A stretch of DNA of 64,000 nucleotides from Phycisphaerales bacterium (GTDB taxonomy: Bacteria; Planctomycetota; Phycisphaerae; UBA1845; Fen-1342): assembly GCA_022839625.1 (NCBI GenBank), contig JALHJL010000005.1, positions 69,521 to 133,520 of the forward strand, given 5' to 3'. Positions 25,859 to 36,344 of the stretch are shown piece by piece (position 1 is the first letter of the stretch; the number at the start of each line of letters is the position of its first letter). The position numbers were made by a program, and so were the translations under genes. The notes below the pieces were generated by a model. That model worked only from the letters and a program-made list of their open reading frames with translations. It ran no database searches and was not told the DNA's origin.

Positions 25859-27343
25859 ATGATTCAAACAGGTGTGCGCGGCAAGTTGTTCTTGGTCGCA
25901 GGGATTGCCGTGGTCGGGTGGTGCGCGTTCGGCTACATCGCCCTGAATACGCTGCGCACTGTGCAGGTCAATGGGCCATACTACTGCCGCATCGTCCAAG
26001 GGAAGGACGTGATCGCGGACATCCTTCCGCCGCCCGAGTACATCATCGAGTCCTACCTCGTGGCCTTTGAGATGTGGGCCGAGAGCGACGAGCAGCAACT
26101 GACCGGCCTGACGGAGCGCGCCAAGGCACTCGAAGCCGAGTATCAAGCACGCCACGAGTTCTGGCAGCACGACTTGCCGGAGGGCGAACTCAAGACGCGG
26201 CTGCTGGACGATTCCTACCGGCCGGCGCTCGAGTTCTATCGGGTCTTCAATGAGCGGTTCGTGCCGGCGATTCAGCGCGGAGATCGCGAGGCCGCAGCCG
26301 CGTTGCTCAGCGGCGCTTTGAAGGGCGCCTACCGGACGCATCGCGCTGCGATCGACCAGACGGTAGCACTGGCCACTGAGCGCAATCAAACAGACGAGCG
26401 CGAGGCCCGCCAGGTCGTTGGGCGTCGCACGGCCTGGATGCTCGGTGTCGGCCTGGCGTTGACGCTCGGACTGATCGGTGCATTCGTGCTGGTCACGCGC
26501 GCCATTACCCGCCCGATTCACCGCATCATCTGTGGCCTGAACGACGGCGCCGAGCAGGTCGACACCGCGGCTGCGCAGGTCGCCGCAGCGTCACAACAGT
26601 TAGCCAAAGGAGCAGGGGAGCAGGCATCCTCGCTGGAGGAGACGTCGAGCGCCCTGGAGCAGATGGCCGCCATGACGCGAGCCAACGCCGACAACGCGCG
26701 CCAGGCCAACGACCTGGCCGGGCAGGCGAAGGAAGCTGCTCAGAAAGGCGACGAGACGATGGCCCGGCTCAACGGTGCCATTTCCGGCATCAACGAGTCC
26801 TCCGGCAAGGTGAGCAAGATCATCAAGGTGATCGAAGAGATCGCCTTTCAGACGAACTTGTTGGCTCTGAACGCAGCGGTGGAAGCGGCTCGCGCTGGCG
26901 AGCATGGCAAGGGCTTCGCTGTCGTCGCCGAAGAGGTGCGGAACCTGGCCCAGCGGGCGGCCGGGGCGGCCCGCGAGACGACCGGACTGATCGAGGATTC
27001 CGTCCACCGAGCACGCGAGGGGAGCGGCGTCGCCGCCGACGTGGCAAACGTGTTGGGTACCATCGCCTCGGACGTCGCCAAGGTCGCCGACCTCGTCAAC
27101 GGCGTCACCCGCGCGTCTCAGGAGCAGGCGCAGGGGATTGAACAGTTGAATACCGCTGTCTCACACGTCGACAAGGTCACCCAGCAGAACGCCGCCGGCG
27201 CCGAGGAGTCCGCTTCGGCCGCCCAAGAACTGTCCGCCCAGGCGACCATGGTGAGAGACGCAGTGGACGAGTTGGCAGCGGTGATTGTCGGCCGCCGCAC
27301 TTCGGCCGCTGAACGCAAAGCCAATGTCGCACCCATGCCCTGA
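25859..27343 (+). CDS. Methyl-accepting chemotaxis protein
   Basis: 494 residues. Start ATG at 25859 with AGGAG 10 bases before. First membrane helix at 8-30; a four-helix-bundle type periplasmic sensor of about 160 residues (no Cache signature seen); second helix at about 189-213; then a short linker. The signalling coiled coil is clear, with the hairpin tip [21 protein letters not shown] followed by [18 protein letters not shown]. Glutamine/glutamate methylation regions flank it ([17 protein letters not shown] and [12 protein letters not shown]). Its signals pass to CheA/CheW, which are not in the window. Sixteen bases separate it from the diguanylate cyclase gene, so the two are probably an operon. 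Confidence 0.95.
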   Translation: MIQTGVRGKLFLVAGIAVVGWCAFGYIALNTLRTVQVNGPYYCRIVQGKDVIADILPPPEYIIESYLVAFEMWAESDEQQLTGLTERAKALEAEYQARHEFWQHDLPEGELKTRLLDDSYRPALEFYRVFNERFVPAIQRGDREAAAALLSGALKGAYRTHRAAIDQTVALATERNQTDEREARQVVGRRTAWMLGVGLALTLGLIGAFVLVTRAITRPIHRIICGLNDGAEQVDTAAAQVAAASQQLAKGAGEQASSLEETSSALEQMAAMTRANADNARQANDLAGQAKEAAQKGDETMARLNGAISGINESSGKVSKIIKVIEEIAFQTNLLALNAAVEAARAGEHGKGFAVVAEEVRNLAQRAAGAARETTGLIEDSVHRAREGSGVAADVANVLGTIASDVAKVADLVNGVTRASQEQAQGIEQLNTAVSHVDKVTQQNAAGAEESASAAQELSAQATMVRDAVDELAAVIVGRRTSAAERKANVAPMP

Positions 27344-27359
27344 ACTCAGGAGGCATACG

Positions 27360-28361
27360 ATGCGTAGCTCCGAATCAGCCGAGGTTGCGTCTCTGACTGA
27401 TCTTCCGGACTCGGTACGGCTGGCCGGCGAATTGGCCGGGCTGGATGCGTTCCTGGGAGACGCCGCGATCGGGTTCCACTGGGCCATGCTCGACCAGTTG
27501 GAGGACGGCGTCTATGTGCTCGACCTCGAGCGGCGCATCCGGTACTGGTCGCGGGGCGCGGAACGCATCACCGGCTACACGGCCGCCGAGGCGCTGGGGG
27601 GTCGCTGCGCCGACAACCTGCTGAAGCATGTGGACGCGCAAGGTCGGTGTTTGTGCACGACAGGTTGTCCGCTCGCGGCCGTCATGGCGGACGGACAGCC
27701 GCGTGCGGCCGACGTGTTTCTACACCACCGGGACGGGCACCGCGTCCCCGTGCACGTGTTCGGCGAGCCGATCCGCGACTGGCAGGGGCGCATCATTGGT
27801 TCATTTGAGACGTTCAGCGACGCCACCGAGTCCGTGGCCGCAGTCGAGCGGATCCGCGCTTTGGAGGCGGAGGCACACCTTGATGCCCTGACCGGGCTGC
27901 CGAACCGACGGTACATCGATAGTGTGTTGGCCACCCGGTTCGCGGAATTCAACCGTGAGGGGTTGCGATTCGGGCTAGTCGTTGCCGATGTGGACCATTT
28001 CAAAAGCTTCAACGACCAGTATGGTCACGAGGTGGGCGACGAGGTTCTCAAGATGGTCGCCCGCACGCTCACACACTCATGCCGCACGTACGACGTGGCC
28101 GCGCGGTGGGGCGGCGAAGAGTTTGTAGTGCTATCCGGGCACGGGGATGCCCAAAAGGTGGGCGCCCTGGCCGATCGTCTCCGCGCGCTTGTCGAACACT
28201 CAACGCTGGCGCACGCCGGACATGCCCTGCACGTGACGATCTCTCTGGGAGCCACGGTCGTCCGGGACGAGGACGACGCAGCCTCGCTGTTCGCCAGGGC
28301 GGACCGGCTGCTCTACCAGAGTAAGGCCGGTGGCCGAAATCGCGCGACCGTCGCGCCGTAG
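27360..28361 (+). CDS. PAS-domain diguanylate cyclase
   Basis: 333 residues from the ATG at 27360, which has AGGAGG. One PAS domain at about 40-160 (DGVYVLDLERRIRYWSRGAERITGY, ending in the PAC-like GRIIGSFETFSDATE). A cysteine cluster (RCLCTTGC, residues 97-103) sits in its middle. The GGDEF domain runs from about 172 (DALTGLPNRR). The active-site GGEEF is at 251-255 and an inhibitory RxxD site (RTYD) at 242-245, so it should make c-di-GMP and be product-inhibited. No membrane helix. The PAS with cysteines could bind a metal or sense redox; that is inference. Confidence 0.95.
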   Translation: MRSSESAEVASLTDLPDSVRLAGELAGLDAFLGDAAIGFHWAMLDQLEDGVYVLDLERRIRYWSRGAERITGYTAAEALGGRCADNLLKHVDAQGRCLCTTGCPLAAVMADGQPRAADVFLHHRDGHRVPVHVFGEPIRDWQGRIIGSFETFSDATESVAAVERIRALEAEAHLDALTGLPNRRYIDSVLATRFAEFNREGLRFGLVVADVDHFKSFNDQYGHEVGDEVLKMVARTLTHSCRTYDVAARWGGEEFVVLSGHGDAQKVGALADRLRALVEHSTLAHAGHALHVTISLGATVVRDEDDAASLFARADRLLYQSKAGGRNRATVAP

Positions 28362-28388
28362 CGCCGCGCGGCGTACAGTGCGCCAAGT

Positions 28389-28482
28389 GTCCGTTGAAAA
28401 AGGGGAGTGGCTCCGCGCCGGTTGGCTTTCGCGGTAGCGCTGCATGGTTCTCTCGTGGTGCCTGTCCCCTTTTTCAACGGAC
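28389..28482. repeat. Dispersed palindromic repeat, copy 3
   Basis: 94 bp with perfect 18-bp inverted ends: gtccgttgaaaaagggga (28389-28406) and tcccctttttcaacggac (28465-28482). The core is inverted relative to copies 1 and 2. It lies 28 bases after the diguanylate cyclase stop and 42 before the stop of the convergent VOC gene. Its T-rich right end could end transcription. Confidence 0.88.
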
Positions 28483-28523
28483 TGCCAAGTGCGAGACCAA
28501 ACGGACGGGGCCGCTGCCGCCGA

Positions 28524-28904
28524 TCAGTCACCCAGGTGAACCGCCGACGTGTAGATCGAGTCCGCCGGGTACGCAATGAACTCGATCCAGCGCTCGCCCG
28601 GGGCGGGGACATAGATGCTGCGCGTCCCGTCGCGGTGCGTGCGTATCTTCGGGCCGTGCTCGGCGGCCAGCCGCTCGAGATCTTCGTCGCTGACCCGCCA
28701 CGCGACGTGATCGGGATGGTGGCCCTGCTGAATGAAGGCCAGCTTGGAGCCGCCGACCTCGACAAACGCCCACGTCGCGTCCTGGTACAGCACCCGGCAG
28801 CCCGGAACCACGCGCTGATACCAGGCGACGGTTGCCGCGACGTCCGGCACCTGTTGGGCAACGTGGTCGAACGTCATGGAGCAGGCCGTTGTGGGGTCGG
28901 TCAT
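28524..28904 (-). CDS. Small VOC (glyoxalase/dioxygenase-fold) protein
   Basis: 126 residues with one pair of beta-alpha-beta-beta-beta motifs: FDHVAQQVPDVAATVAWYQRVVPG opens like a glyoxalase/methylmalonyl-CoA epimerase half, and GHHPDHVAWRV gives the second His of a metal site. WIEFIAYPA near the end carries the Glu ligand. The substrate cannot be told. Start ATG at 28904, with GGAG just upstream. It stands alone. Confidence 0.83.
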   Translation of the reverse strand: MTDPTTACSMTFDHVAQQVPDVAATVAWYQRVVPGCRVLYQDATWAFVEVGGSKLAFIQQGHHPDHVAWRVSDEDLERLAAEHGPKIRTHRDGTRSIYVPAPGERWIEFIAYPADSIYTSAVHLGD

Positions 28905-29056
28905 GCGGGGCTCCGTCCAAGAGGAAGTTTCACCGATTGTAGCGCGGCGCGGAGAAAATGACGGCGCACAGGCTTGTGTGCCGGCGGACGGCGTGGATGC
29001 CGGCGGGACCCGCCGTTGCTGCGGCCAGCCGGTGGAGCGCAGGCGCGAACGCCCGT

Positions 29057-29524
29057 TCAGCGCTTGCTGCGTCGCCCGTTGGTGCCCGCCTTGGCCTTCG
29101 GCAGATACGCACAGAGCGGCGAGCTCGGGTGGCTGGGGTCGATGAGCTTGCTGATCTTGCAGGCGCTGAACGCCTTCTCGATCATCGCCAACCCATCGTC
29201 AAGCTGCTGGTGGAGCGGGCACAGCTCGGCGCGGTGGGCCTCGAACCCCAGCGGGCAGCTCTTGATGCGGCGCAACGGATCGACCGCCTGGACCACCTCC
29301 CACATCGTGAGCGCTGCCGGCGAGCGGGCCAGCGTGAACCCACCGCCCAGGCCGCGCTGCGAGTGCAGCAGCCCGGCCCGGCTCAGGCCCTGGAGGACCT
29401 TCGCCAGGTAACCGGCGGGGACACGTGTTGCCTCGGCAATCTGCTGCGCCGTCAGTGCCTTCTCAGGATTCGCAGCCAACCACACCACGGCCCGTAACGC
29501 GTACTCTGTCGTTTGACTGATCAT
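29057..29524 (-). CDS. Rrf2-family transcription regulator with cysteine cluster
   Basis: 155 residues. Winged-helix N-terminus MISQTTEYALRAVVWLA, with helix-turn-helix TAQQIAEATRVPAGYLAKVLQ and the wing LGGGFTLAR, all typical of Rrf2. Cys90, Cys102 and Cys122 could hold an Fe-S cluster as in NsrR/IscR, but their spacing (11 then 19 intervening residues) differs from the compact triad of those proteins. Start ATG at 29524 follows GGAGAGG. It is probably self-regulated through the dyad at 29538-29563. No target gene is adjacent. Confidence 0.9.
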   Translation of the reverse strand: MISQTTEYALRAVVWLAANPEKALTAQQIAEATRVPAGYLAKVLQGLSRAGLLHSQRGLGGGFTLARSPAALTMWEVVQAVDPLRRIKSCPLGFEAHRAELCPLHQQLDDGLAMIEKAFSACKISKLIDPSHPSSPLCAYLPKAKAGTNGRRSKR

Positions 29525-29537
29525 GCCACCTCTCCCT

Positions 29538-29563
29538 GTGGATATCCATGCCTATATACCCAC
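29538..29563. promoter_or_regulatory. Imperfect dyad, candidate Rrf2 operator
   Basis: 26 bp with GTGG-TAT at one end and ATA-CCAC at the other, containing a perfect TGGATATCCA. It sits between the -10 and the Rrf2 start, an ideal place for self-repression. Confidence 0.6.
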
Positions 29564-29589
29564 GATAGCGCCTTTTTGGCGATCGTCAA
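29563..29589 (-). promoter_or_regulatory. Sigma-70-type promoter for the Rrf2 gene
   Basis: On the minus strand TTGACG (29589-29584), a 16-base spacer, then TATCGT (29567-29562). The dyad begins directly after the -10. Confidence 0.58.
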
Positions 29590-29667
29590 CTTGGGTCTAC
29601 GGCAGCCTGCGGAATTGCTCGAATTGCGGTCCCGTGATCGGTATCGCGGGCCAGCACGCCGATGGGA

Positions 29668-30765
29668 TCAGGGTGCCAGCCACTCGGCGACGTCGTCGGA
29701 TGCGCCCGTGCGGGCCAGACCCCTGGCGGCCTGGGCCATCCGGTGCCGTGCGTCCGGGTCGGCGGCTTGCTCAAGTGCCGCCCGCAGCGCCGGCGCGTTG
29801 ACCTCCGGGCGGAGCCCATCTTCGAGGAGGATCGCCGCACCCGACTCCACGAGCACCCGTGCGTTGGCGTGCTGGTGCCGATCGCGATGGTAGGGGTAGG
29901 GGAAGAGGATGCACGGCTTGCCCAGCGCGGTCAGTTCCGCCAGCGTCGACGCGCCGGCCCGCGACACCACCAGGTCAGCCGCGGAAAGCGCCAACGCCAT
30001 CTCGGACGTGAAGCTCACGACCTCGGCCGGACTGTCGGCGGTCGCATATGCCGCGCGGACGGCCCCTTCGTCGGCCGGGCCGGTCAGGTGAAGGAGTTGC
30101 CACTCCGGATGGGACGCCTGGAAACCTGGCCACGCCCGCACGACCGCCTCGTTCACGGTGTGCGCCCCCTGCGAGGCCCCTGTGACGAGCAACACCGGGC
30201 GGGCCGGATCGAGCTCGAAGCGCCGCCGCCCGGCGGCCGGGTCCGCCGCTGTGAAGTCCGTCCGGATCGGGCAGCCCCACGCCTGGCAGTTCGTGCCCGG
30301 CGGAAAGCAGGCCCGCGAAACCTCCCACTGAAGCACTACCAGGTCCGAGTATCGTGCCAGGTGACGGTTGGCCCGGCCGGGAATCGCGTCCGGGTTCAGG
30401 ATCGCCGTGCGAATGCCCAGCGCGCGTGCCGCCACGACCGGCGGCCCGGCGGCGTAGCCTCCCAAGCCGAGAACAGCTTGCGGCCGTCGTGCCTGAAGGT
30501 ACGCCCGCGCCGCCGAAACGCTCCTGCGCCACGACCACCAGAACCCGGGAAACCGCAGCGGATGGAGCGAAAACGGCCGCACCGGCTGCTCAATCTGTTG
30601 GTACGACGTCGGTGCGAGCAGTTGGCGGTCCAGCAGTCGGTCGGTCGTGAAAAACGTGATCTCGGCTTCCGGCATGCGCCGCCGAAGTACGTCCGCGACC
30701 GCCAGGCCGGGAAAGAGATGGCCGCCCGTACCGCCGCCGGCAAAAACGAAGCGTGATGTGCTCAT
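29668..30765 (-). CDS. murG: UDP-GlcNAc:lipid I N-acetylglucosaminyltransferase MurG
   Basis: 365 residues, normal length. It adds GlcNAc to lipid I to make lipid II, on the inner face of the membrane. Seen: GGGTGGH (residues 10-16) in the N-terminal Rossmann domain, GLGGYAAGPPVVAA, NPDAIPGRANR, TGASQGAHTVNE, SRAGASTLAELTALGKPCILFPYPYHRDRHQHANA with the nucleotide-sugar site. All three G-loops are kept. It is not within a dcw cell-wall cluster, as is usual in planctomycetes. ATG start at 30765 lacks a ribosome site; TATGAT lies 8 bases upstream. Confidence 0.95.
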   Translation of the reverse strand: MSTSRFVFAGGGTGGHLFPGLAVADVLRRRMPEAEITFFTTDRLLDRQLLAPTSYQQIEQPVRPFSLHPLRFPGFWWSWRRSVSAARAYLQARRPQAVLGLGGYAAGPPVVAARALGIRTAILNPDAIPGRANRHLARYSDLVVLQWEVSRACFPPGTNCQAWGCPIRTDFTAADPAAGRRRFELDPARPVLLVTGASQGAHTVNEAVVRAWPGFQASHPEWQLLHLTGPADEGAVRAAYATADSPAEVVSFTSEMALALSAADLVVSRAGASTLAELTALGKPCILFPYPYHRDRHQHANARVLVESGAAILLEDGLRPEVNAPALRAALEQAADPDARHRMAQAARGLARTGASDDVAEWLAP

Positions 30766-30773
30766 GAGGCGGC

Positions 30774-30779
30774 ATCATA
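30774..30779 (-). promoter_or_regulatory. Candidate -10 hexamer (TATGAT) for leaderless murG
   Basis: TATGAT on the minus strand, 8 bases before the ATG at 30765, with no ribosome site between. No clear -35. Confidence 0.42.
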
Positions 30780-30887
30780 GCGGGCGGCAGGCATGCAGCC
30801 ACGCCGGCGCGCGCGAACCACAATGTCCCGGTTCGTGCGCGGCATGGTCAGGCGTGTCCCGCTGTCTCCTGCGCCGATGCCCGGTCC

Positions 30888-31898
30888 CTACAGCCGCCGG
30901 GTGACCACGAACTCGGCCATCGTGCCCAGGCTGTCCCGCGCCGGGGACGGGGGTAGCTCGGACAACGCGGCGCGGGCCGACGCGCTGTACTCGTGCGCCA
31001 CGGCCTTGGCATAGGCGATGCTCTCGGAATCCCGGATCAGGGCGGCAATCTGGCGGCCACGCGGGGGTTCGCTGCTCCGCAGCAACGCCAGGAGCCGTTC
31101 GCGCTCGCCGGCCGAACCAACGCGAAGGTAGTGGATGAGCGGCAAGGTCAACTCGCGCTCCAACACGTCCCGCCCCAGCGACTTGCCCACTTCGGCCTCG
31201 TCGCCGATGAGGTCCAGCAGATCGTCCGCGATCTGAAAAGCCAGGCCGAGCGCGTGACCGAACGCCCGCAGGCGGCGGACCGTCGCCTCGTCCGCGCCGG
31301 CGTACCGTGCCCCCAGGTGACAGCAGGTCTCCACGAGCGCGGCCGTCTTGCGGCTGATGATGTCCAGGTACTCGGCCTCGGTCAGCTCGAAGTTGCCGCG
31401 GTTGGCCACCTGCATCATCTCGCCTTCGCAGACGGTGATCGCGGTCTGGCCCACCAGCCGTGCGGCGAACTGCGAATCGAGGCTGCTGCACAGGTGGAAT
31501 GCGTGGCTGTAGAGCAGGTCCCCCGTCAGCACCGCCTGCCCATTGCCCCACAGACGGTTGACGGTGGCCGCCCGCCGCCGAATGTCGGCCTCGTCCAGCA
31601 CGTCGTCGTGAACGAGCGTGGCGATGTGCACCAGCTCGACGACCGCCGCCAGCGTGTGGTGCTCCGGCCGGACGCCGCCGGCGGCCTGCGCGGACAGCAG
31701 CAGCAAGGCGGGCCGGAGCAGCTTTCCGTGAAACTGCCCGACGTGATGATACAGGTCGCTGATGAGCGTCTGGTCGCAGATCAGCTCATCCGCCAGCAGC
31801 CGCCGGCTGTGTTCAAGGTGCTCCGCCACCGGGGCGTAGAGTTCCGCCAAGCGCACGGTGCCTGGTTGACCGCCTGCACGCACGATGGGTCTCCACAC
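30888..31898 (-). CDS. Polyprenyl diphosphate synthase (long-chain trans type)
   Basis: 336 residues. It extends allylic diphosphates with isopentenyl diphosphate to make quinone side chains or similar. First aspartate-rich motif HDDVLDEADIRR (98-102), second FQIADDLLD (225-229). GKLLRPAL with the lysine/arginine of the diphosphate site lies near 59. It carries a bulky residue set before the first motif (HIATLV), consistent with a long product, probably C35-C45; the exact length is uncertain. GTG start at 31898. It fits with dxr in isoprenoid supply. It reads leftward between icd and murG. Confidence 0.9.
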   Translation of the reverse strand: MWRPIVRAGGQPGTVRLAELYAPVAEHLEHSRRLLADELICDQTLISDLYHHVGQFHGKLLRPALLLLSAQAAGGVRPEHHTLAAVVELVHIATLVHDDVLDEADIRRRAATVNRLWGNGQAVLTGDLLYSHAFHLCSSLDSQFAARLVGQTAITVCEGEMMQVANRGNFELTEAEYLDIISRKTAALVETCCHLGARYAGADEATVRRLRAFGHALGLAFQIADDLLDLIGDEAEVGKSLGRDVLERELTLPLIHYLRVGSAGERERLLALLRSSEPPRGRQIAALIRDSESIAYAKAVAHEYSASARAALSELPPSPARDSLGTMAEFVVTRRL

Positions 31899-32051
31899 GG
31901 CCGCCCTGCCTTTCTCTGGAGTGTTGGCGGCGGCCCGCGCGATGTCCAGTGCGCCTTGAATGTTTCATAACGACTGAAAACGGCCCCGCCCCCCAGTGCT
32001 GAGACGTCGGCCGGCGACCCGCCCTCCGGTCTTGCCTTCGCGGTCGCAGAA

Positions 32052-33341
<1,290 letters not shown>

Positions 33342-33667
33342 CGTTCATGCTCCTGAGTTCGCATCGATGCGGAGGCCTACGGACGGATGATAGTCGCTGG
33401 GCAACAATCAGTCGTCCGGGCCGCGGACATAAAGCACGAGGAACGACAGGCTGGACTTTGGGAACTTCCGGGAGCGGTAACGGGACGAGGGGACCGCGGT
33501 GCACTGTTTTGACATACTCCAAGATTCCCCCTATCCTTACTACTGCGCGGAACAGATTTTGCCAGCGGCCGGATTCGAGCCCTCTCTTCCTCCGGCTCAG
33601 CTCGCGCGAGCCCGAGTGTCCGACCCGCATCGGCGGTTCCTGCCCGCGGTAACGGACCACAGTAGCC
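33342..33667. other. Divergent intergenic region between icd and rpoN
   Basis: 326 bases holding the rpoN promoter (33509-33537). No gene is convincing; a short rightward frame entering rpoN has no family features. The rpoN leader is about 130 bases long. Confidence 0.5.
33509..33537 (+). promoter_or_regulatory. Sigma-70-type promoter for rpoN
   Basis: TTGACA at 33509-33514 (perfect consensus), a 17-base spacer, then TATCCT at 33532-33537. The predicted start lies about 125 bases before the GTG. Confidence 0.7.
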
Positions 33668-35146
33668 GTGTCCCAGATTCTCTCCCAGATACCGCGCCAG
33701 CTCCTGCAACAGCAGCAGCGACTCACGCCGCAGCTCATCCAGGCCATGGACATCCTCCAGCTCAGCACCCTGGCGCTGGAGTCGCGTATCGCCCAGGAGT
33801 TGGACGCAAACCCCGCCTTGGAGCTGATGCCCGGTGATGAGGACGTACTCGCGGTGCAGCCCGAGGACGAGGACGAGGCGCCCTCCGGCGAGCGGGCCCT
33901 GGTCGTGGATGACCGGAGCCCGGAAGAGTTTGAGCGCCTGGACGCCCTGGTGCGCGAGTACGACTGGCTGGACGACGAGGACGGGTACCGCGGCACGCGC
34001 TCACGCGCCCGCAGCGTCGAGGAGGCCGACAACAAGCAAGACGCGATGGCGAACACCCCCGCGCGACCGATCACGCTCCAGGAACACCTGCTGCGGCAGT
34101 GGGATTTCGCCGAGGTGGACGCACGCACGCGCGTCATCGGCCAACGGATCATTGAGCACCTGGACGAAGCCGGGCGGCTTGCGACTCCGCTGGAGGAGCT
34201 TGCTTCCGACCTGGATCCGGCACCCGGCGCCGGCGAGCTGGCCGCGGCCCTGGCCGAGGTGCAGAAGCTCGATCCGCCGGGCGTTGCGGCGCGCTCGGTC
34301 CAGGAGTGCCTGCTGCTGCAATTGGCCGCCCTGCCGGGCGACAATACGCTCGAGACCCGCATCATTCGCGAGCACTTCGAGGACTTGCAGAAGAACCGGC
34401 TGCCGGCTGTCGCCAAAGCGCTCGAAGTGGACCTCGACGAAGTCAAGGCGGCGATTCAGGTCATCGCCACGCTGTCCCTGCATCCCGGCGCGGACGTGGT
34501 GGCCCGGCCTCCGCCGCCCATCGTTCCGGACGTTCTGGTGGAGTACAACGAGAAGGAAGACCGGTACGACGTGCAGCTGGCGCGCGGCAACACGCGCGAG
34601 CTTCGCATCTCGCCGGAGTTCCGCGAGTTGCTCGAACGCTCGCGTAGCGACAAGCAAACGCGCGAGTTCGTCCGGCAGAAGATCGAGGCGGCCGGCGCGA
34701 TCGTCGATGCCGTCCGCTATCGCCGCGAGCGGCTGCTGGATGTTGCCCGGGCCGTCGTGGAGGCGCAGCGGGATTTCCTGGACCGCGGCGAGCAGCACCT
34801 CAAGGTGCTGCGGATGAGCGACCTCGCCGTCCAGTTCAATTGCGATCCCTCCACGATCAGCCGGACCGTCGACGAGAAGTACATGCAGACGCCGCGCGGC
34901 ATCTACCCGCTGCGGCGCTTCTTCACCGGCGGGGCCGAGACGGACGACGGCGAGAACCTGAGCTGGGCGAGCATCAAGGCCAAGGTCGAGGAGATCATCG
35001 CCGCCGAAGACAAGTCCAATCCGCTGAGCGACGATGAGATCGTCGAACGCCTGAGGGCGGCCGGAACCGTAATCAAGCGGCGTACCATCGCCAAGTACCG
35101 CGCACAGCTTGGAATCCCGACCGCCCGCCAGCGGCGACAATACTGA
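33668..35146 (+). CDS. rpoN: RNA polymerase sigma-54 factor
   Basis: 492 residues with a GTG start at 33668. Region I is glutamine- and leucine-rich (QLLQQQQRLTPQLIQAMDILQL). An acidic region II follows at 55-100. The core-binding region runs through the middle (RPITLQEHLLRQ, GRLATPLEELASDL, LDPPGVAARSVQECLLLQL). The DNA-binding C-terminus has the helix-turn-helix LAVQFNCDPSTISRTVDEKYMQTPRGIYPLRRFF and an RpoN box KRRTIAKYRAQLGIP, close to the ARRTVAKYRE consensus. It needs AAA+ activator proteins, none of which is in the window. Confidence 0.97.
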   Translation: MSQILSQIPRQLLQQQQRLTPQLIQAMDILQLSTLALESRIAQELDANPALELMPGDEDVLAVQPEDEDEAPSGERALVVDDRSPEEFERLDALVREYDWLDDEDGYRGTRSRARSVEEADNKQDAMANTPARPITLQEHLLRQWDFAEVDARTRVIGQRIIEHLDEAGRLATPLEELASDLDPAPGAGELAAALAEVQKLDPPGVAARSVQECLLLQLAALPGDNTLETRIIREHFEDLQKNRLPAVAKALEVDLDEVKAAIQVIATLSLHPGADVVARPPPPIVPDVLVEYNEKEDRYDVQLARGNTRELRISPEFRELLERSRSDKQTREFVRQKIEAAGAIVDAVRYRRERLLDVARAVVEAQRDFLDRGEQHLKVLRMSDLAVQFNCDPSTISRTVDEKYMQTPRGIYPLRRFFTGGAETDDGENLSWASIKAKVEEIIAAEDKSNPLSDDEIVERLRAAGTVIKRRTIAKYRAQLGIPTARQRRQY

Positions 35147-35167
35147 ATCGCGGCCCGGGGGCCAGGT

Positions 35168-35261
35168 GTCCGTTGAAGTAGGGGACTGGCTCCGCGCCCG
35201 TGGGCTTTCGCGGCAGCGCTGCGTGGGTCTCTCGCGGGGCCTGTACTCATTTTCAACGGAC
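35168..35261. repeat. Dispersed palindromic repeat, copy 4
   Basis: 94 bp, with inverted ends gtccgttgaa (35168-35177) and ttcaacggac (35252-35261) and a core like copy 3. The right arm has decayed (gtactcatt instead of gtcccctt). It sits 22 bases after the rpoN stop and 3 before the stop of the convergent galE. Confidence 0.85.
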
Positions 35262-35263
35262 TG

Positions 35264-36250
35264 CTATGTCCCGTACCCTCCGGGGTGGGAACTGTGCCAC
35301 CGCCACGCGCTGGCGACGATCTCGCGAAGCTCGAGATGCCGCGGAAGCCAGCCGAGCGCGTGCCGGATGCGGCCGGCGTCGGCGAACAGCATGGGCGGAT
35401 CGCCGGGCCGCCGCTCGACCGCCAACGTGGGGATCGCGTGGCCGGTGACCTCGCGGGCCGCCGCGATGATCTCCAGCACGCTCGTGCCCCGGCCAGTGCC
35501 GACGTTGTAGGCCTCAGCACGGCCCGGCGTGCAGCTCTCCAGCGCCAGGAGGTGGGCCTCGGCCAGGTCATCCACGTGGATATAGTCGCGGATGCACGTG
35601 CCGTCGGGCGTTGGATAGTCGGTGCCGAAGATCGGAACGCTTTCGCGCTGTCCGAGCGCGACCTGGAGCACGATGGGGATGAGGTGAATCTCCGGGTCGT
35701 GGTCTTCGCCAAGCGTCCCGTCGCTTGCCGCACCGGCCGCGTTGAAGTACCGCAGCGCGACCGCGCCGAGCCCCCACGCCGCCGCCGAATGCTCGAGCAT
35801 CCACTCCACGGCCAGCTTCGTGTTGCCGTACGGGTTGATCGGGTTCTTCGGCTGGTCCTCACGGATCGGCACATCCTCCGGCACGCCGTAGACGGCACAC
35901 GAGCTGCTGAATATGAAGCGGCGGACGCCGTGCCGCTGCATGCAGTGCAGGAGGTTCAGCGTGTGGGCGACGTTGTTCTGCCAGTACTTCAGCGGTTCGA
36001 GGACCGACTCGCCGACGTTGAGCAGCGCGGCGAAGTGCATGGCGGCGTCGAAGCGGCCGGCCTGGAAGACGTCGGCGAGCTTGGCGGTGTCGGCGAGGTC
36101 ACCTTCGACGAACCTCGCTTTCGGGTCGATGGCCGGCCGATGCCCGGCGCTGAGGTTGTCGTACACGGTGACCTCGTGCCCCGCGGCGACCAGCCGCCGC
36201 ACGCAATGGCTGCCCACGTATCCCGCTCCGCCGGCGACGAAGATCTTCAT
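35264..36250 (-). CDS. galE: UDP-glucose 4-epimerase
   Basis: 328 residues from the ATG at 36250, which follows GGAGG; the reading frame runs much further upstream only because the repeat array there lacks stops. NAD site GGAGYVG at 7-13, catalytic Tyr141-x3-Lys145 (YGNTK), and SSSCAVYG in place of the commoner SSSATVYG. It interconverts UDP-glucose and UDP-galactose for surface polysaccharides. The ending GTDYPTPDGTCIRDYIHVDDLAEAH and NVGTGRGTSVLE are typical. The long hairpin array lies directly upstream, in its leader. Confidence 0.95.
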   Translation of the reverse strand: MKIFVAGGAGYVGSHCVRRLVAAGHEVTVYDNLSAGHRPAIDPKARFVEGDLADTAKLADVFQAGRFDAAMHFAALLNVGESVLEPLKYWQNNVAHTLNLLHCMQRHGVRRFIFSSSCAVYGVPEDVPIREDQPKNPINPYGNTKLAVEWMLEHSAAAWGLGAVALRYFNAAGAASDGTLGEDHDPEIHLIPIVLQVALGQRESVPIFGTDYPTPDGTCIRDYIHVDDLAEAHLLALESCTPGRAEAYNVGTGRGTSVLEIIAAAREVTGHAIPTLAVERRPGDPPMLFADAGRIRHALGWLPRHLELREIVASAWRWHSSHPGGYGT

Positions 36251-36344
36251 GTCTGCCTCCTCGTTGCACGCGAAGCATAGAGGCAGGTATTCGTGTGTGC
36301 CATGCCAAGACTGCGGATGCGGGCCGCTGATGCGGGGCCCCGCG

